64,000 nt of DNA from Mucilaginibacter sp. KACC 22773 (GTDB taxonomy: Bacteria; Bacteroidota; Bacteroidia; Sphingobacteriales; Sphingobacteriaceae): the NCBI RefSeq assembly GCF_028736215.1, contig NZ_CP117883.1, forward strand, positions 1,240,001 to 1,304,000, written 5' to 3'. Below are positions 24,943 to 33,485 of the stretch, piece by piece (the first letter of the stretch is position 1; each line of letters opens with the position of its first letter). Both the position numbers and the translations under genes were made by a program. Below the pieces are notes generated by a model. That model was given only the letters and a program-made list of their open reading frames with translations, searched no databases and had not been told where the DNA came from.

Positions 24943-27495
24943 ATGTATAAATTTCTTTTTGCTATTCTTTTCACTGTTTTTGGTACTGCTGCACTGGCCC
25001 AGGTTTCAAATGCGCCAAGGCCACAGCTCACCAAACAGATACCGGCCGATAGTTTAAGTTACCTCAATCCGCGCGATTATATTATTGGTGGTATTAGTGT
25101 AAGTGGCGTAAAATACCTTGATAAAGACAACCTGATATTGTTATCTAAACTAACCAAAGGTGATCGTATTAACCTGCCGGGCGAGCGTAATGCCGAGGTA
25201 ATAAAGAAATTATACGAGCAGGGTTTATTTGACGATGTACAGTTAAATATCACCAAAATTAACATGGATACCGTTTACCTGGAGATTGTTGTTGTAGAGC
25301 GGCCACGTTTGTCGCGCCTGCATATTACAGGTATCCGTAAAGGCGAAATAGAAGACGTTCAGAAAAAGCTGACAGATAAAACTGGTAAAATAGTAAACGA
25401 AAATTTACTGAGCACAACATCGGCCATTATCAAAAAACATTTTAACGAAAAAGGGTTTTTAAATACCACCGTAACCATGACCCAGCGTAAAGACCCGGGA
25501 GATGCTAACAGTGTGATATTGGATGTTAAAATTGATAAAAAAACCAAAGTTAAAATTAACGACGTTACTTTTGAGGGGAACAAAGCCTTTTCGCAAGGTG
25601 ATTTGCGTGGTTATTTAAGCAAAACCCGCAGAAGACATTGGTATAATCTTTTTGGATCGAAGAAATTTAAACAGGATAAATACGAAGAAGATAAGTTAAA
25701 CCTTATCGAAAAAATGCAGGCCAAGGGCTATCGCGACGCTGAATTGGTAAGCGATTCTGTTTGGAAACACGACGATCAAACAGTTAATGTAAAAATAAAA
25801 GTTTACGAAGGCCCTAAATACTATTTTGGTAAAGTACAGTGGAGCGGTAATGCCAAGTATCCGGCCGATATATTGGAAAGGATCCTGCACATTAAAAAAG
25901 GCGATGTGTTTAGCGAAGATGAGTTAAACAAACGCTTAAGCGGCCCAACACCAAGTAATGACGACGTTTCATCGCTTTACCTGAATGATGGTTATTTAAC
26001 TTTCAACGCCGACCCGGTACAAACAAGGGTTTATAATGATACTGTTGACCTGGATATTCGTATCTACGAAGGCCCGCAATACACTATTAACCGTGTAAGC
26101 CTTAAAGGTAATGATGTAACCAACGATAAGGTTGTGTTGCGCGAAATCCAGACCAAGCCAGGCCAAAAATTCAATAAAGAGTTGCTGATTCGCAGTGCGC
26201 GTGAAATTGGCCAGCTGGGTAATTTTGACGAGCAGAAGACAGAGCCTAAGCCAACCAACATCAATCCGCAGGATGGTACGGTAGATATTGTTTATAACGT
26301 AGTTGAAAAACCTTCAGACCAGATCGAGCTTTCGGGCGGTTTTGGCGGCGGGCAGTTGGTGGGCACATTGGGGCTTACTTTCAACAATTTCTCGTTACGT
26401 AATATCTTTAATCTTAAAGCCTACAAGCCGCTGCCAAAAGGCGATGGACAAAAGCTAAGCTTAAGAGGCCAGTCAAGCGGCCGTACCTATCAAAACTTCT
26501 CGTTCACATTCAGTGAGCCATGGTTGGGCGGTAAAAAGCCAATTTACTTTGCTTTATCGGCCTATACACAAGGTAGTTCAACAGGCCAGTATTATGCAAA
26601 AACAAGCCCTTACTACAATAACCTGCGTATTAACGGTGTTGGTATTACTTTGGGTAAACGTTTAAAATGGCCGGATAACTATTTCCAGCTTAACTACTCA
26701 TTAAACTTTGACCACTATAACCTGGACAACTATACCGGTTACCTGTTTAGCAATGGTACATCGTTCAACATCAAATTAACACAGGAATTAACACGTAACT
26801 CTATTGATGCGCCTATATTCCCTACACAGGGTTCAAACATTAAATTTACGGTACAGGCTACGCCTCCGTATTCTATGTTTAACAACGTGAACTATAAAGT
26901 AGCTACCCCGCAGGAGCGTTACCACTTTGTTGAGTACTATAAATTCAAATACGACGCGCAATGGTTCAACAAAATTGTGGGTAAATTTGTGCTGATGAGC
27001 CAGGTAAGGTTTGGTTTCCTGGGTATGTATAATAAAGAAGTGGGCCCTTCACCGTTTGAGCGCTTTAAATTAGGCGGCGATGGTATGCAGAGCTACCAGT
27101 TTTTACAGGGTAGCGAGATCATCGGCTTAAGGGGTTACCAAAACTTCTCAATTGTGCCAGAAGGATCAAATGAAAATCAAAACACTAATACAGGTAGTAC
27201 CATCTATAATAAGTACACCATGGAGCTGCGCCATCCGGTTATCGCCAGCCAGTCGGCAACCATATTTTTGTTAGCATTTGCCGAGGGTGGAAACGTTTGG
27301 AACAATTTTAGCCAGTTCAATCCGTTTAACGTACGTCGCTCTGTAGGTGTGGGTGCAAGGATATTTTTACCTATATTTGGCTTGCTTGGATTAGATTATG
27401 GTTACGGATTTGATAAAATACCGGGTGCGCCTGATGCAAACAGGGGGCAGTTCCATTTTACAATTTCTCAGAGTTTATCCGGCGGATTTAATTAA
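24943..27495 (+). CDS. bamA: Outer-membrane protein assembly factor BamA
   Basis: 850 residues. Signal peptide (residues 1-19, ending ALAQ). About five POTRA repeats (about 45-460; for example VSGVKYLDKDNL, VTFEGNKAFSQGDL, VSLKGNDVTNDKVVLREI) lead to a 16-strand-type barrel ending at a final strand, QFHFTISQSLSGGFN. The barrel contains GGDGMQSYQF and LRGYQNFS, the latter being the L6 VRGF/Y-like motif. It inserts barrel proteins into the outer membrane with help from the Skp-like proteins encoded next. Confidence 0.95.
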   Translation: MYKFLFAILFTVFGTAALAQVSNAPRPQLTKQIPADSLSYLNPRDYIIGGISVSGVKYLDKDNLILLSKLTKGDRINLPGERNAEVIKKLYEQGLFDDVQLNITKINMDTVYLEIVVVERPRLSRLHITGIRKGEIEDVQKKLTDKTGKIVNENLLSTTSAIIKKHFNEKGFLNTTVTMTQRKDPGDANSVILDVKIDKKTKVKINDVTFEGNKAFSQGDLRGYLSKTRRRHWYNLFGSKKFKQDKYEEDKLNLIEKMQAKGYRDAELVSDSVWKHDDQTVNVKIKVYEGPKYYFGKVQWSGNAKYPADILERILHIKKGDVFSEDELNKRLSGPTPSNDDVSSLYLNDGYLTFNADPVQTRVYNDTVDLDIRIYEGPQYTINRVSLKGNDVTNDKVVLREIQTKPGQKFNKELLIRSAREIGQLGNFDEQKTEPKPTNINPQDGTVDIVYNVVEKPSDQIELSGGFGGGQLVGTLGLTFNNFSLRNIFNLKAYKPLPKGDGQKLSLRGQSSGRTYQNFSFTFSEPWLGGKKPIYFALSAYTQGSSTGQYYAKTSPYYNNLRINGVGITLGKRLKWPDNYFQLNYSLNFDHYNLDNYTGYLFSNGTSFNIKLTQELTRNSIDAPIFPTQGSNIKFTVQATPPYSMFNNVNYKVATPQERYHFVEYYKFKYDAQWFNKIVGKFVLMSQVRFGFLGMYNKEVGPSPFERFKLGGDGMQSYQFLQGSEIIGLRGYQNFSIVPEGSNENQNTNTGSTIYNKYTMELRHPVIASQSATIFLLAFAEGGNVWNNFSQFNPFNVRRSVGVGARIFLPIFGLLGLDYGYGFDKIPGAPDANRGQFHFTISQSLSGGFN

Positions 27496-27510
27496 TTTGC
27501 ACCGCGATAT

Positions 27511-28041
27511 ATGAAAAAGATAATTTTAGTAGCCTTTTTAACGTTAACTGCATTTGCAGGGGCATATGCGCAACGTGTTGCATATGTAGATTCGGATTAT
27601 ATATTGAAACATATGCCCGAATACGCATCATCGCAAAAGCAACTGGCCGCTTTGTCTGATCAATGGCAAAAAGAGGTTGATGGCCGTTTCCAGGAAATTG
27701 ACCGTTTATATAAAGCCTACCAGGCCGACCAGGTGCTGATGACAGCTGATATGAAGAAACGCCGCGAGGCCGAAATTGTAGATAAGGAAAAAGCAGCCAA
27801 GGATTTTCAGCGTCAAAAATTCGGACCTGATGGCGAGCTTTCACAAAAAAGTACCTCGTTGGTTAAACCAATTCAGGATAGAGTATCTAAAGCTGTACAG
27901 GCTGTAGCCGAAAGCAATGATTTAGATATCATTTTTGATAAAAACAGTGAGGTAATTATGCTGTACGCAAACCCAAGGTTTGACAAAAGTGCAGAGGTGA
28001 TAACCAAATTAGGGCTTAAACCCGGTGTATTAGCCAAATAA
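27511..28041 (+). CDS. OmpH/Skp-family periplasmic chaperone 1
   Basis: 176 residues. Signal peptide (ILVAFLTLTAFAGAYA) and then RVAYVDSDYILKHMPEY, the typical mature start. A coiled-coil arm occupies about residues 55-115. Skp carries unfolded outer-membrane proteins to BamA. It starts 15 bases after bamA and has a paralogue next to it. Confidence 0.93.
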   Translation: MKKIILVAFLTLTAFAGAYAQRVAYVDSDYILKHMPEYASSQKQLAALSDQWQKEVDGRFQEIDRLYKAYQADQVLMTADMKKRREAEIVDKEKAAKDFQRQKFGPDGELSQKSTSLVKPIQDRVSKAVQAVAESNDLDIIFDKNSEVIMLYANPRFDKSAEVITKLGLKPGVLAK

Positions 28042-28099
28042 ATTTTTTGAATAAAAATAAGAACAGAACAAAACTATTATTAAACACAGGACAAGAAAA

Positions 28100-28612
28100 A
28101 TGAAAAAACTATTTAAAGTTGCTTTAGTTGCAGTAGGAATGATATTTGCCGGCAACTTTGCCAATGCGCAGACCAAAATTGGCCATATTAATTTTAATGC
28201 GGTTATTGATGCTATGCCCGAAACCAAAACCGTTTCGGCCCAAATCCAGGCTTACCAGAAAACCTTTATTGATGTACTTACCAACATGAACAATGAGTAC
28301 ACTACAAAAGGCACTGATTTTCAAAGAAACCAGGCCACTATGACCGATGCTATACGTAGCCAAAAAGGTGCAGAGTTACAGGATATGCAAAAACGTATGT
28401 CTGATTATCAAACAGACGCTCAGCAAAAAGTTGAAGCTAAAAAGAATGAATTGGGCAAACCGCTTTTTGACAAAGCTACTGCCGCAGTACAAGCTGTTGC
28501 CAAAGAAAAAGGTTACGCTTATGTATTGGATTCATCACAGGTTAGCCTGTTGGTATCACCAGATGCTGACGATTTGATGGCAGCTGTAAAATTAAAATTA
28601 GGTTTAAAATAA
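28100..28612 (+). CDS. OmpH/Skp-family periplasmic chaperone 2
   Basis: 170 residues. Signal peptide ending FANAQ and mature start TKIGHINFNAVIDAMPETK. A Lys/Gln-rich coiled coil spans about 45-120. It is a paralogue of the preceding gene, and such pairs after bamA are usual in Bacteroidota. A strong terminator follows. Confidence 0.93.
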   Translation: MKKLFKVALVAVGMIFAGNFANAQTKIGHINFNAVIDAMPETKTVSAQIQAYQKTFIDVLTNMNNEYTTKGTDFQRNQATMTDAIRSQKGAELQDMQKRMSDYQTDAQQKVEAKKNELGKPLFDKATAAVQAVAKEKGYAYVLDSSQVSLLVSPDADDLMAAVKLKLGLK

Positions 28613-28633
28613 TATCAACCTTTAGTCATTTAT

Positions 28634-28667
28634 AAAAAAGCGCTCCGTACTACGGGGCGCTTTTTTT
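28634..28667. terminator. Bidirectional intrinsic terminator
   Basis: AAAAAAGCGCTCCGTA pairs with TACGGGGCGCTTTTTTT. A-run and T-run flank the stem, so it can work on both strands. It ends the uppS-bamA-skp unit. Confidence 0.9.
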
Positions 28668-28674
28668 ATGTTTG
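28667..28674 (+). promoter_or_regulatory. Possible -7 box for murI
   Basis: TATGTTTG is an exact TAnnTTTG match that overlaps the terminator T-run. It lies only 3 bases before ATG 28678, so it would give a leaderless or start-truncating message. It may be chance. Confidence 0.3.
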
Positions 28675-28677
28675 TAT

Positions 28678-29523
28678 ATGCACAATCAACCTATAGGTAT
28701 TTTTGATTCGGGCTTTGGGGGCCTTACGGTTTTTAAATCAATCATCGGCCAGCTGCCGGGTTACGATTATCTTTACCTGGGCGATAACGCCCGCGCCCCT
28801 TATGGCAACCGCTCTTTTAAAACCATTCATGAGTATACCTGGGAGTGTGTGCAATGGATGTTTGCACAGGGTTGCCCGCTGGTAGTGCTGGCCTGCAATA
28901 CAGCATCAGCTAAAGCGCTGCGTACCATTCAGCAACAGGATTTAAAAAACGCCGACCCTACAAAACGCGTATTAGGCGTTATAAGACCTACTGCCGAAAT
29001 TATTGGTAATTATACCAAAAGCAAGGAAATAGGGGTGCTGGGCACCAAAGGAACGGTACAGTCGGGCTCATACCTTATCGAGATCCAAAATTTTTTTCCG
29101 GATGTAAAAGTTTACCAGCAGGCCTGCCCGCTTTGGGTACCGCTGATAGAGAATGGCGAGTATGATCAGCCTGGTGCCGATTATTTTGTAAAGTTATATC
29201 TTGATGAAGTGATGGCACAGTCGCCGGCAATTGATACCATTTTATTAGCCTGTACGCACTATCCCATTATTCAGGATAAAATTGAAGCCCTGTTGCCTGC
29301 CCATGTTAAAGTGATAGCCCAGGGCGATATTGTAGCCAGAAGCCTGGTCGATTACCTGCAACGCCACCCCGAAATGGAGGCCAGGCTCAGTAAAAACGGC
29401 ACCAACCAGTTTTTCACCACCACAGATGATACCGCCGATTTTGATCATCACGCCTCGCTGTTTTTCTCGCAGCCGGTAAAGTCGACTTTTATTTCGGCCA
29501 ATGATTTGGTTACGTGTAAGTGA
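28678..29523 (+). CDS. murI: Glutamate racemase
   Basis: 281 residues from ATG 28678; an upstream in-frame TTG is only two codons away. It converts L- to D-glutamate for peptidoglycan. IGIFDSGFGGLTV supplies Asp10-Ser11, ACNTAS holds the first catalytic Cys (73) and LACTHYPI the second (about 185). It is directly followed by an unusual nested palindrome. Confidence 0.95.
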   Translation: MHNQPIGIFDSGFGGLTVFKSIIGQLPGYDYLYLGDNARAPYGNRSFKTIHEYTWECVQWMFAQGCPLVVLACNTASAKALRTIQQQDLKNADPTKRVLGVIRPTAEIIGNYTKSKEIGVLGTKGTVQSGSYLIEIQNFFPDVKVYQQACPLWVPLIENGEYDQPGADYFVKLYLDEVMAQSPAIDTILLACTHYPIIQDKIEALLPAHVKVIAQGDIVARSLVDYLQRHPEMEARLSKNGTNQFFTTTDDTADFDHHASLFFSQPVKSTFISANDLVTCK

Positions 29524-29525
29524 GT

Positions 29526-29913
29526 GATTGGGTTGATTAGGTGAGTGGTTGGTGAGCCGAAATCGTAAAATACAATCGTCATTGCGATGTACGAAGCAAT
29601 CCCGAACTATGTGGGACTTAAGCATGTCAAAGATTGCTTCGTGCCTTATAATGACATCATTGTAAATTATTGATTATCAATATTGTTTTTTTGTAGAGAC
29701 GCATAATTGCGTCTCCCGCATGCAAATCACACATGCAAATCGGCCTTGCAATCGCACCTTGCAAATCCTGAATGTCCTGCGGGAGACGCAATTATGCGTC
29801 TCTACAACAGCCCTATTTGCAGCAATGTCATTTCTGTTTTTTCCAGCCAAGCTGGTGATTACTCGCAATGACGGTTAAGTGTATAACCAACCCCTCACCT
29901 AATCAACCCAATC
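29526..29913. repeat. Three-layer concentric inverted repeat after murI
   Basis: Outer arms: 29526-29552 against 29887-29913, 27 bases with one mismatch (core ACCTAATCAACCCAATC). Middle layer: CGTCATTGCG (29577-29586) against CGCAATGACG (29864-29873). Inner arms: 29691-29720 against 29778-29807, a perfect 30-base match (GTAGAGACGCATAATTGCG core). The middle zone also holds a complete CGTCATTGCGA palindrome (29577-29601 / 29632-29655), and the inner loop has four TGCAA(A)TC words. Confidence 0.9.
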
Positions 29914-29998
29914 CAACTTATTCAACCTAATGCCACCCAATCAACCGCTAACCAATTTAATATACCAAACTTGTCGTCTAAAATAACTCAACATTTAG

Positions 29999-30006
29999 TA
30001 AGTTTG
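29999..30006 (+). promoter_or_regulatory. Bacteroidota -7 box of the nuoH-N operon
   Basis: TAAGTTTG is an exact TAnnTTTG match, 20 bases before the nuoH TTG start. It suggests the membrane-arm genes have their own promoter, apart from nuoA-G. Confidence 0.55.
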
Positions 30007-30026
30007 CAGCTTCATCAAAAAAGCGC

Positions 30027-31097
30027 TTGAATTATTATATCACATATTTTATTGTTGCTATAGGGTTGTTCAGTTTTTCGGCCTTTTTTGCGTTGTTTGG
30101 CGTTTATGCCGAGCGGAAGATCTCGGCATTTATACAAGACAGGCTTGGCCCTACCGAAACGGGTAAATTCGGCTCGCTACAAACCCTGGCCGATATTATG
30201 AAGATGATCCAAAAAGAGCTCATTATCCCGGCTGCTGCCGATAAATGGCTGTTTATGCTGGCACCTGCTGTAATATTTATAGCGGTATATATGGGCTTCG
30301 CCGCCCTGCCCTGGGGACCGGGACTCATCCCATCAAAAATAAATTTAGGCATCTACTATATCTTCGCCATTATCTCTATCGAAACATTGGGGATCCTGAT
30401 GGCTGGCTGGGGATCAAATAACAAGTATTCAATATTAGGCGCCATGCGCTCCGCCGCGCAAATCATATCTTACGAAATTCCTGCCGGATTTGCCATTATA
30501 TCCGTAGTGATGATCGCTCAAACATTGGATCTGCAGGCTGTGGCCATGCAGCAAGGTGTGTTATCGCCAGAGAAAATAAAATTTGCCGGTTTTTGGGATG
30601 TAACTACGACAGGCGGTTTGTTGAGCTGGAATATATTCCGTGCTCCACATCTCATCATCGCTTTTGTAATTTATTTTATAGCCTCATTGGCCGAAAGTAA
30701 CCGCGCGCCCTTTGATATTCCCGAAGCGGAATCAGAGCTGGTGGCAGGTTTCCATACCGAGTTTACAGGCATCCGGTTCGCGCTGGTTTTTTTGGCCGAA
30801 TATTCGATGATGTTTTTGGTGAGCATGATAGGGGTGATCCTTTTTTTAGGCGCCTGGAATACACCGTTACCAAATATGGGCCCGGTGCATTTGGCAACAT
30901 GGACAACCGGCATGTGGTGGGGCATTTTATGGGTAAGCCTAAAAACTTTAGGGTTGGTAGCCATCCAAATGTGGATCAGGTGGACACTGCCCCGTTTCCG
31001 GGTAGATCAACTGATGAACCTTTGCTGGAAAGTACTCACCCCGCTGGCATTTTTATGTGTGCTGATATCGGGTGTATGGAGAGTGTGGCTGATGTAA
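30027..31097 (+). CDS. nuoH: NADH-quinone oxidoreductase subunit H
   Basis: 356 residues, starting at TTG. Eight or so membrane helices. YAERKISAFIQDRLGPTETG is the signature of the H subunit, which forms part of the quinone cavity, and the later ESNRAPFDIPEAESELVAGFHTE loop is present. It links the hydrophilic arm to the proton-pumping subunits. No nuoA-G genes precede it in this window. Confidence 0.96.
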   Translation: MNYYITYFIVAIGLFSFSAFFALFGVYAERKISAFIQDRLGPTETGKFGSLQTLADIMKMIQKELIIPAAADKWLFMLAPAVIFIAVYMGFAALPWGPGLIPSKINLGIYYIFAIISIETLGILMAGWGSNNKYSILGAMRSAAQIISYEIPAGFAIISVVMIAQTLDLQAVAMQQGVLSPEKIKFAGFWDVTTTGGLLSWNIFRAPHLIIAFVIYFIASLAESNRAPFDIPEAESELVAGFHTEFTGIRFALVFLAEYSMMFLVSMIGVILFLGAWNTPLPNMGPVHLATWTTGMWWGILWVSLKTLGLVAIQMWIRWTLPRFRVDQLMNLCWKVLTPLAFLCVLISGVWRVWLM

Positions 31098-31105
31098 TTT
31101 GGGAT

Positions 31106-31248
31106 GAAAGGTTAAAGGCGAAAGGTAAAAGGAACAAAGCAATTTCGGACATCGAAAAGTCAAAATCGGGTAAATCCCTTAATCTGATAAATCCCGGTTC
31201 AGACGATTTTTTTAGAATTTAGAGTTTAGAATTTAGAGTTTAGAATTT
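31106..31248 (+). repeat. Spacer stutters between nuoH and nuoI
   Basis: A GAAAGGTTAAAGGCGAAAGG stutter (about 31106-31135) is followed by TTTAGAATTTAGAG repeated as a 14-bp unit about 2.7 times (31211-31248). The 165-base spacer is unusual inside an otherwise tightly packed operon. Confidence 0.85.
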
Positions 31249-31262
31249 CAACAGTATTAGAT

Positions 31263-31853
31263 TTGTTAACTAAGTTAATCAACGGTTTTACAACGGCATG
31301 GAAAGGTTTAAGCCTTACCGTGAAGCACTTGTTTGCCAATAATTCTGCGCGGAAGATAACAACCGTAAGTGATAGTAACTACTTTAAACAACTGGAAAAA
31401 GGCACCAACACCATCCAGTACCCCACGCAGCAATTGCCGGTGCCCGAAATTGGCCGGTACCAGCTGGATGTGGAGATGGACGATTGCATTGTGTGCGATT
31501 TATGCGCCAAAGTATGCCCCGTAGATTGTATTGATATTGAAGCCATAAAAGCTACGGAAGCCATTGGCCAAACATCTGATGGCACCACCAAACGGCTTTA
31601 CGCAGCTAAGTTTGATATTGATATGGCCAAATGCATGTACTGCGGCCTGTGCACCATCGTGTGCCCAACCGAGTGCATTGTAATGACCAACCAATATGAT
31701 AAAACCGTTTTTGAACTGAGTGACCTGGTTTACGAATTCTCGGACATGCCACCCGAAGTTGCTGCCGAAAAACGTGCCTTGTTTGATAAGCAACAGGCCG
31801 AAAAGCAAGCTGCCAAACTCGCCGCCATGCAAAAAAAGGAGGGCGGGGCATGA
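31263..31853 (+). CDS. nuoI: NADH-quinone oxidoreductase subunit I
   Basis: 196 residues, starting at TTG. Two 4Fe-4S motifs: CIVCDLCAKVCPVDCI and CMYCGLCTIVCPTECI. They carry the N6a/N6b clusters that pass electrons towards quinone. The C-terminal 35 residues form an Ala/Lys-rich tail. It overlaps nuoJ by 4 bases. Confidence 0.96.
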   Translation: MLTKLINGFTTAWKGLSLTVKHLFANNSARKITTVSDSNYFKQLEKGTNTIQYPTQQLPVPEIGRYQLDVEMDDCIVCDLCAKVCPVDCIDIEAIKATEAIGQTSDGTTKRLYAAKFDIDMAKCMYCGLCTIVCPTECIVMTNQYDKTVFELSDLVYEFSDMPPEVAAEKRALFDKQQAEKQAAKLAAMQKKEGGA

Positions 31854-32398
31854 GCTTAGTCCGTGTGCTGTTTTATTTGATGAGTTTTATAGCGGTGGGT
31901 TCGGCGCTTTATGCGGCATCAACCACCAATTTGGTGCGCAGCATATTTGTATTTTTTGTCACCCTGTTTGCCCTGGCCGGCCTGTACGTTTTGGCCCTGG
32001 CCGATTTTGTGGCTGTTACGCAGGTGGTGATCTATGTAGGCGGAATATTGGTACTTATATTATTTGCTTTTATGCTATCCGGTAAAGAAACGTTGGATGT
32101 TTTGCAGCAACAAAAAGGTAAATTCTTCAGCATAGGCAAATTGCCCGCAATACTACTTGCTGCCTTGTTTTTTATCGTGATGATTAACGTAGCCTTAAAG
32201 GCTGATGTAGATAACCTGGGCTGGGTAAAGGATTCCATCGCCAATAATAATACCATTACCCCAAACGCGGTGATGATTGATAATATTGGTGTTAACTTAA
32301 TGACCCGCTACCTGCTGCCTTTTGAGGCTATTTCCATTTTACTATTGATGGCGCTGGTTGGCGCAGCACACCTGTCACGTAAGGAGGCCGACGCATGA
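31850..32398 (+). CDS. nuoJ: NADH-quinone oxidoreductase subunit J
   Basis: 182 residues with five hydrophobic helices. AVTQVVIYVGGILVLILFAFML is the subunit J core helix region. It overlaps nuoI and nuoK by 4 bases each, so translation is coupled. Confidence 0.95.
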   Translation: MSLVRVLFYLMSFIAVGSALYAASTTNLVRSIFVFFVTLFALAGLYVLALADFVAVTQVVIYVGGILVLILFAFMLSGKETLDVLQQQKGKFFSIGKLPAILLAALFFIVMINVALKADVDNLGWVKDSIANNNTITPNAVMIDNIGVNLMTRYLLPFEAISILLLMALVGAAHLSRKEADA

Positions 32399-32700
32399 TT
32401 ACCTTAACCGATTTTTTGATTGTGAGTGTAATGCTGTTTTGCATCGGCCTGTACATGATCGTATCCAAACGTAACGCCATCCAGATATTGATCGGCATCG
32501 AACTGATATTAAATGCCGCCATATTAAACCTGGTTGCCTTTGGTAAACATGATGCTGCCAACAACAGCGGCCAGGTTTTCGCCCTGTTTGCCATTGTACT
32601 GGCTGCGGCCACAACTGCGGTTGCGCTGGCTATTATTTTGAACGTGTATAGGAAGTATAAAACTATTGATCCGGGTAAGATTAATAATTTGAGGGATTAA
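32395..32700 (+). CDS. nuoK: NADH-quinone oxidoreductase subunit K
   Basis: 101 residues with three helices. GIELILNAAILNLVAF carries the conserved membrane glutamate, and a second acidic/Ala-rich helix follows. It ends in TAA whose last A is the first base of the next gene's ATG. Confidence 0.95.
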   Translation: MITLTDFLIVSVMLFCIGLYMIVSKRNAIQILIGIELILNAAILNLVAFGKHDAANNSGQVFALFAIVLAAATTAVALAIILNVYRKYKTIDPGKINNLRD

Positions 32701-33485
32701 TGATGAGAAGGTTGGTGATGATAATTTTGCTTTTTTTTCCATTAAGTTTCTTAGCTGGATTAGCGTCTGCCCAGAGGGTGCCTGCTGATTCTACAAAAAA
32801 TGTCGATAGATTAATCTGCGCCAGTACGAAACGTAATTTCTACAAAACATTAATAGTAGTGAATGACAAACTTTATAGTGCAGATATTAAAAACCTCGAC
32901 CCTAAAAATATAGCGTCAATTCAAGTATTTACAGGTGTAGCAGCTTTAGCAGTTTATGGTAGCCGAGCCGACAATTGTGTTTTGAATATTTATACTAAAC
33001 AGTATAATCATGGTTTAATCAAAAAGTTAGCCAAACAAAAATTACCCGCCAACGACAGCATTTTATATATTTTGGATGGATTAATTTCTGATAAGAATCT
33101 AAATGGTCTGCAAGCCGGGGATATATTTAGTCGGGATAGCATTGGTAAGATTAAAGTCGCTGAAATATTTAACACAGTACCTAAAAATGGATTAGTTGTA
33201 GTTTTAACTAAACGTGCTGCAATTGATAGCTATCAGAAAAAGTTAAGCCAGTTTTCACAAGAATACAATGCCTTTCTCCAGATTAATCACTTTAATGACA
33301 GCAATATCGTTTATATGAATACTGTAAATGGTATTGAATATAGGCAACTGACAAAAGATGGTATCAATCTTCTTTATAAATTATCTGTAGATGATATTGT
33401 AAAGGTTGATTTTTCTCCGAGAGCACCAAACGCCGCAGGTTGGAAACCCAAGGTATTATCTATAACAACTAAAAAGATTGATTAA
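32700..33485 (+). CDS. Secreted protein with three plug-like repeats, inside nuo operon
   Basis: 261 residues. Signal peptide (LVMIILLFFPLSFLAGLASA). I see three repeats of about 50-60 residues, each ending in a beta strand plus TK: first VQVFTGVAALAVYGSRADNC-like text ending LNIYTK, second ILYILDGLISDKNL ... LVVVLTK, third VYMNTVNGIEYRQLT ... LSITTK. The first closely resembles the TonB-receptor plug (GASAxAxYGSRxANGV pattern). No barrel follows. It overlaps nuoK by 1 base and nuoL by 8 bases. It is more AT-rich than its neighbours. Function is unknown. Confidence 0.7.
   Translation: MMRRLVMIILLFFPLSFLAGLASAQRVPADSTKNVDRLICASTKRNFYKTLIVVNDKLYSADIKNLDPKNIASIQVFTGVAALAVYGSRADNCVLNIYTKQYNHGLIKKLAKQKLPANDSILYILDGLISDKNLNGLQAGDIFSRDSIGKIKVAEIFNTVPKNGLVVVLTKRAAIDSYQKKLSQFSQEYNAFLQINHFNDSNIVYMNTVNGIEYRQLTKDGINLLYKLSVDDIVKVDFSPRAPNAAGWKPKVLSITTKKID

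Noticed and set aside
32700..33485. Fragment of a broken TonB receptor
   Set aside because: The gene has an intact signal, a clean start and stop, coupling on both sides and three repeats, so it is a complete protein, not debris.
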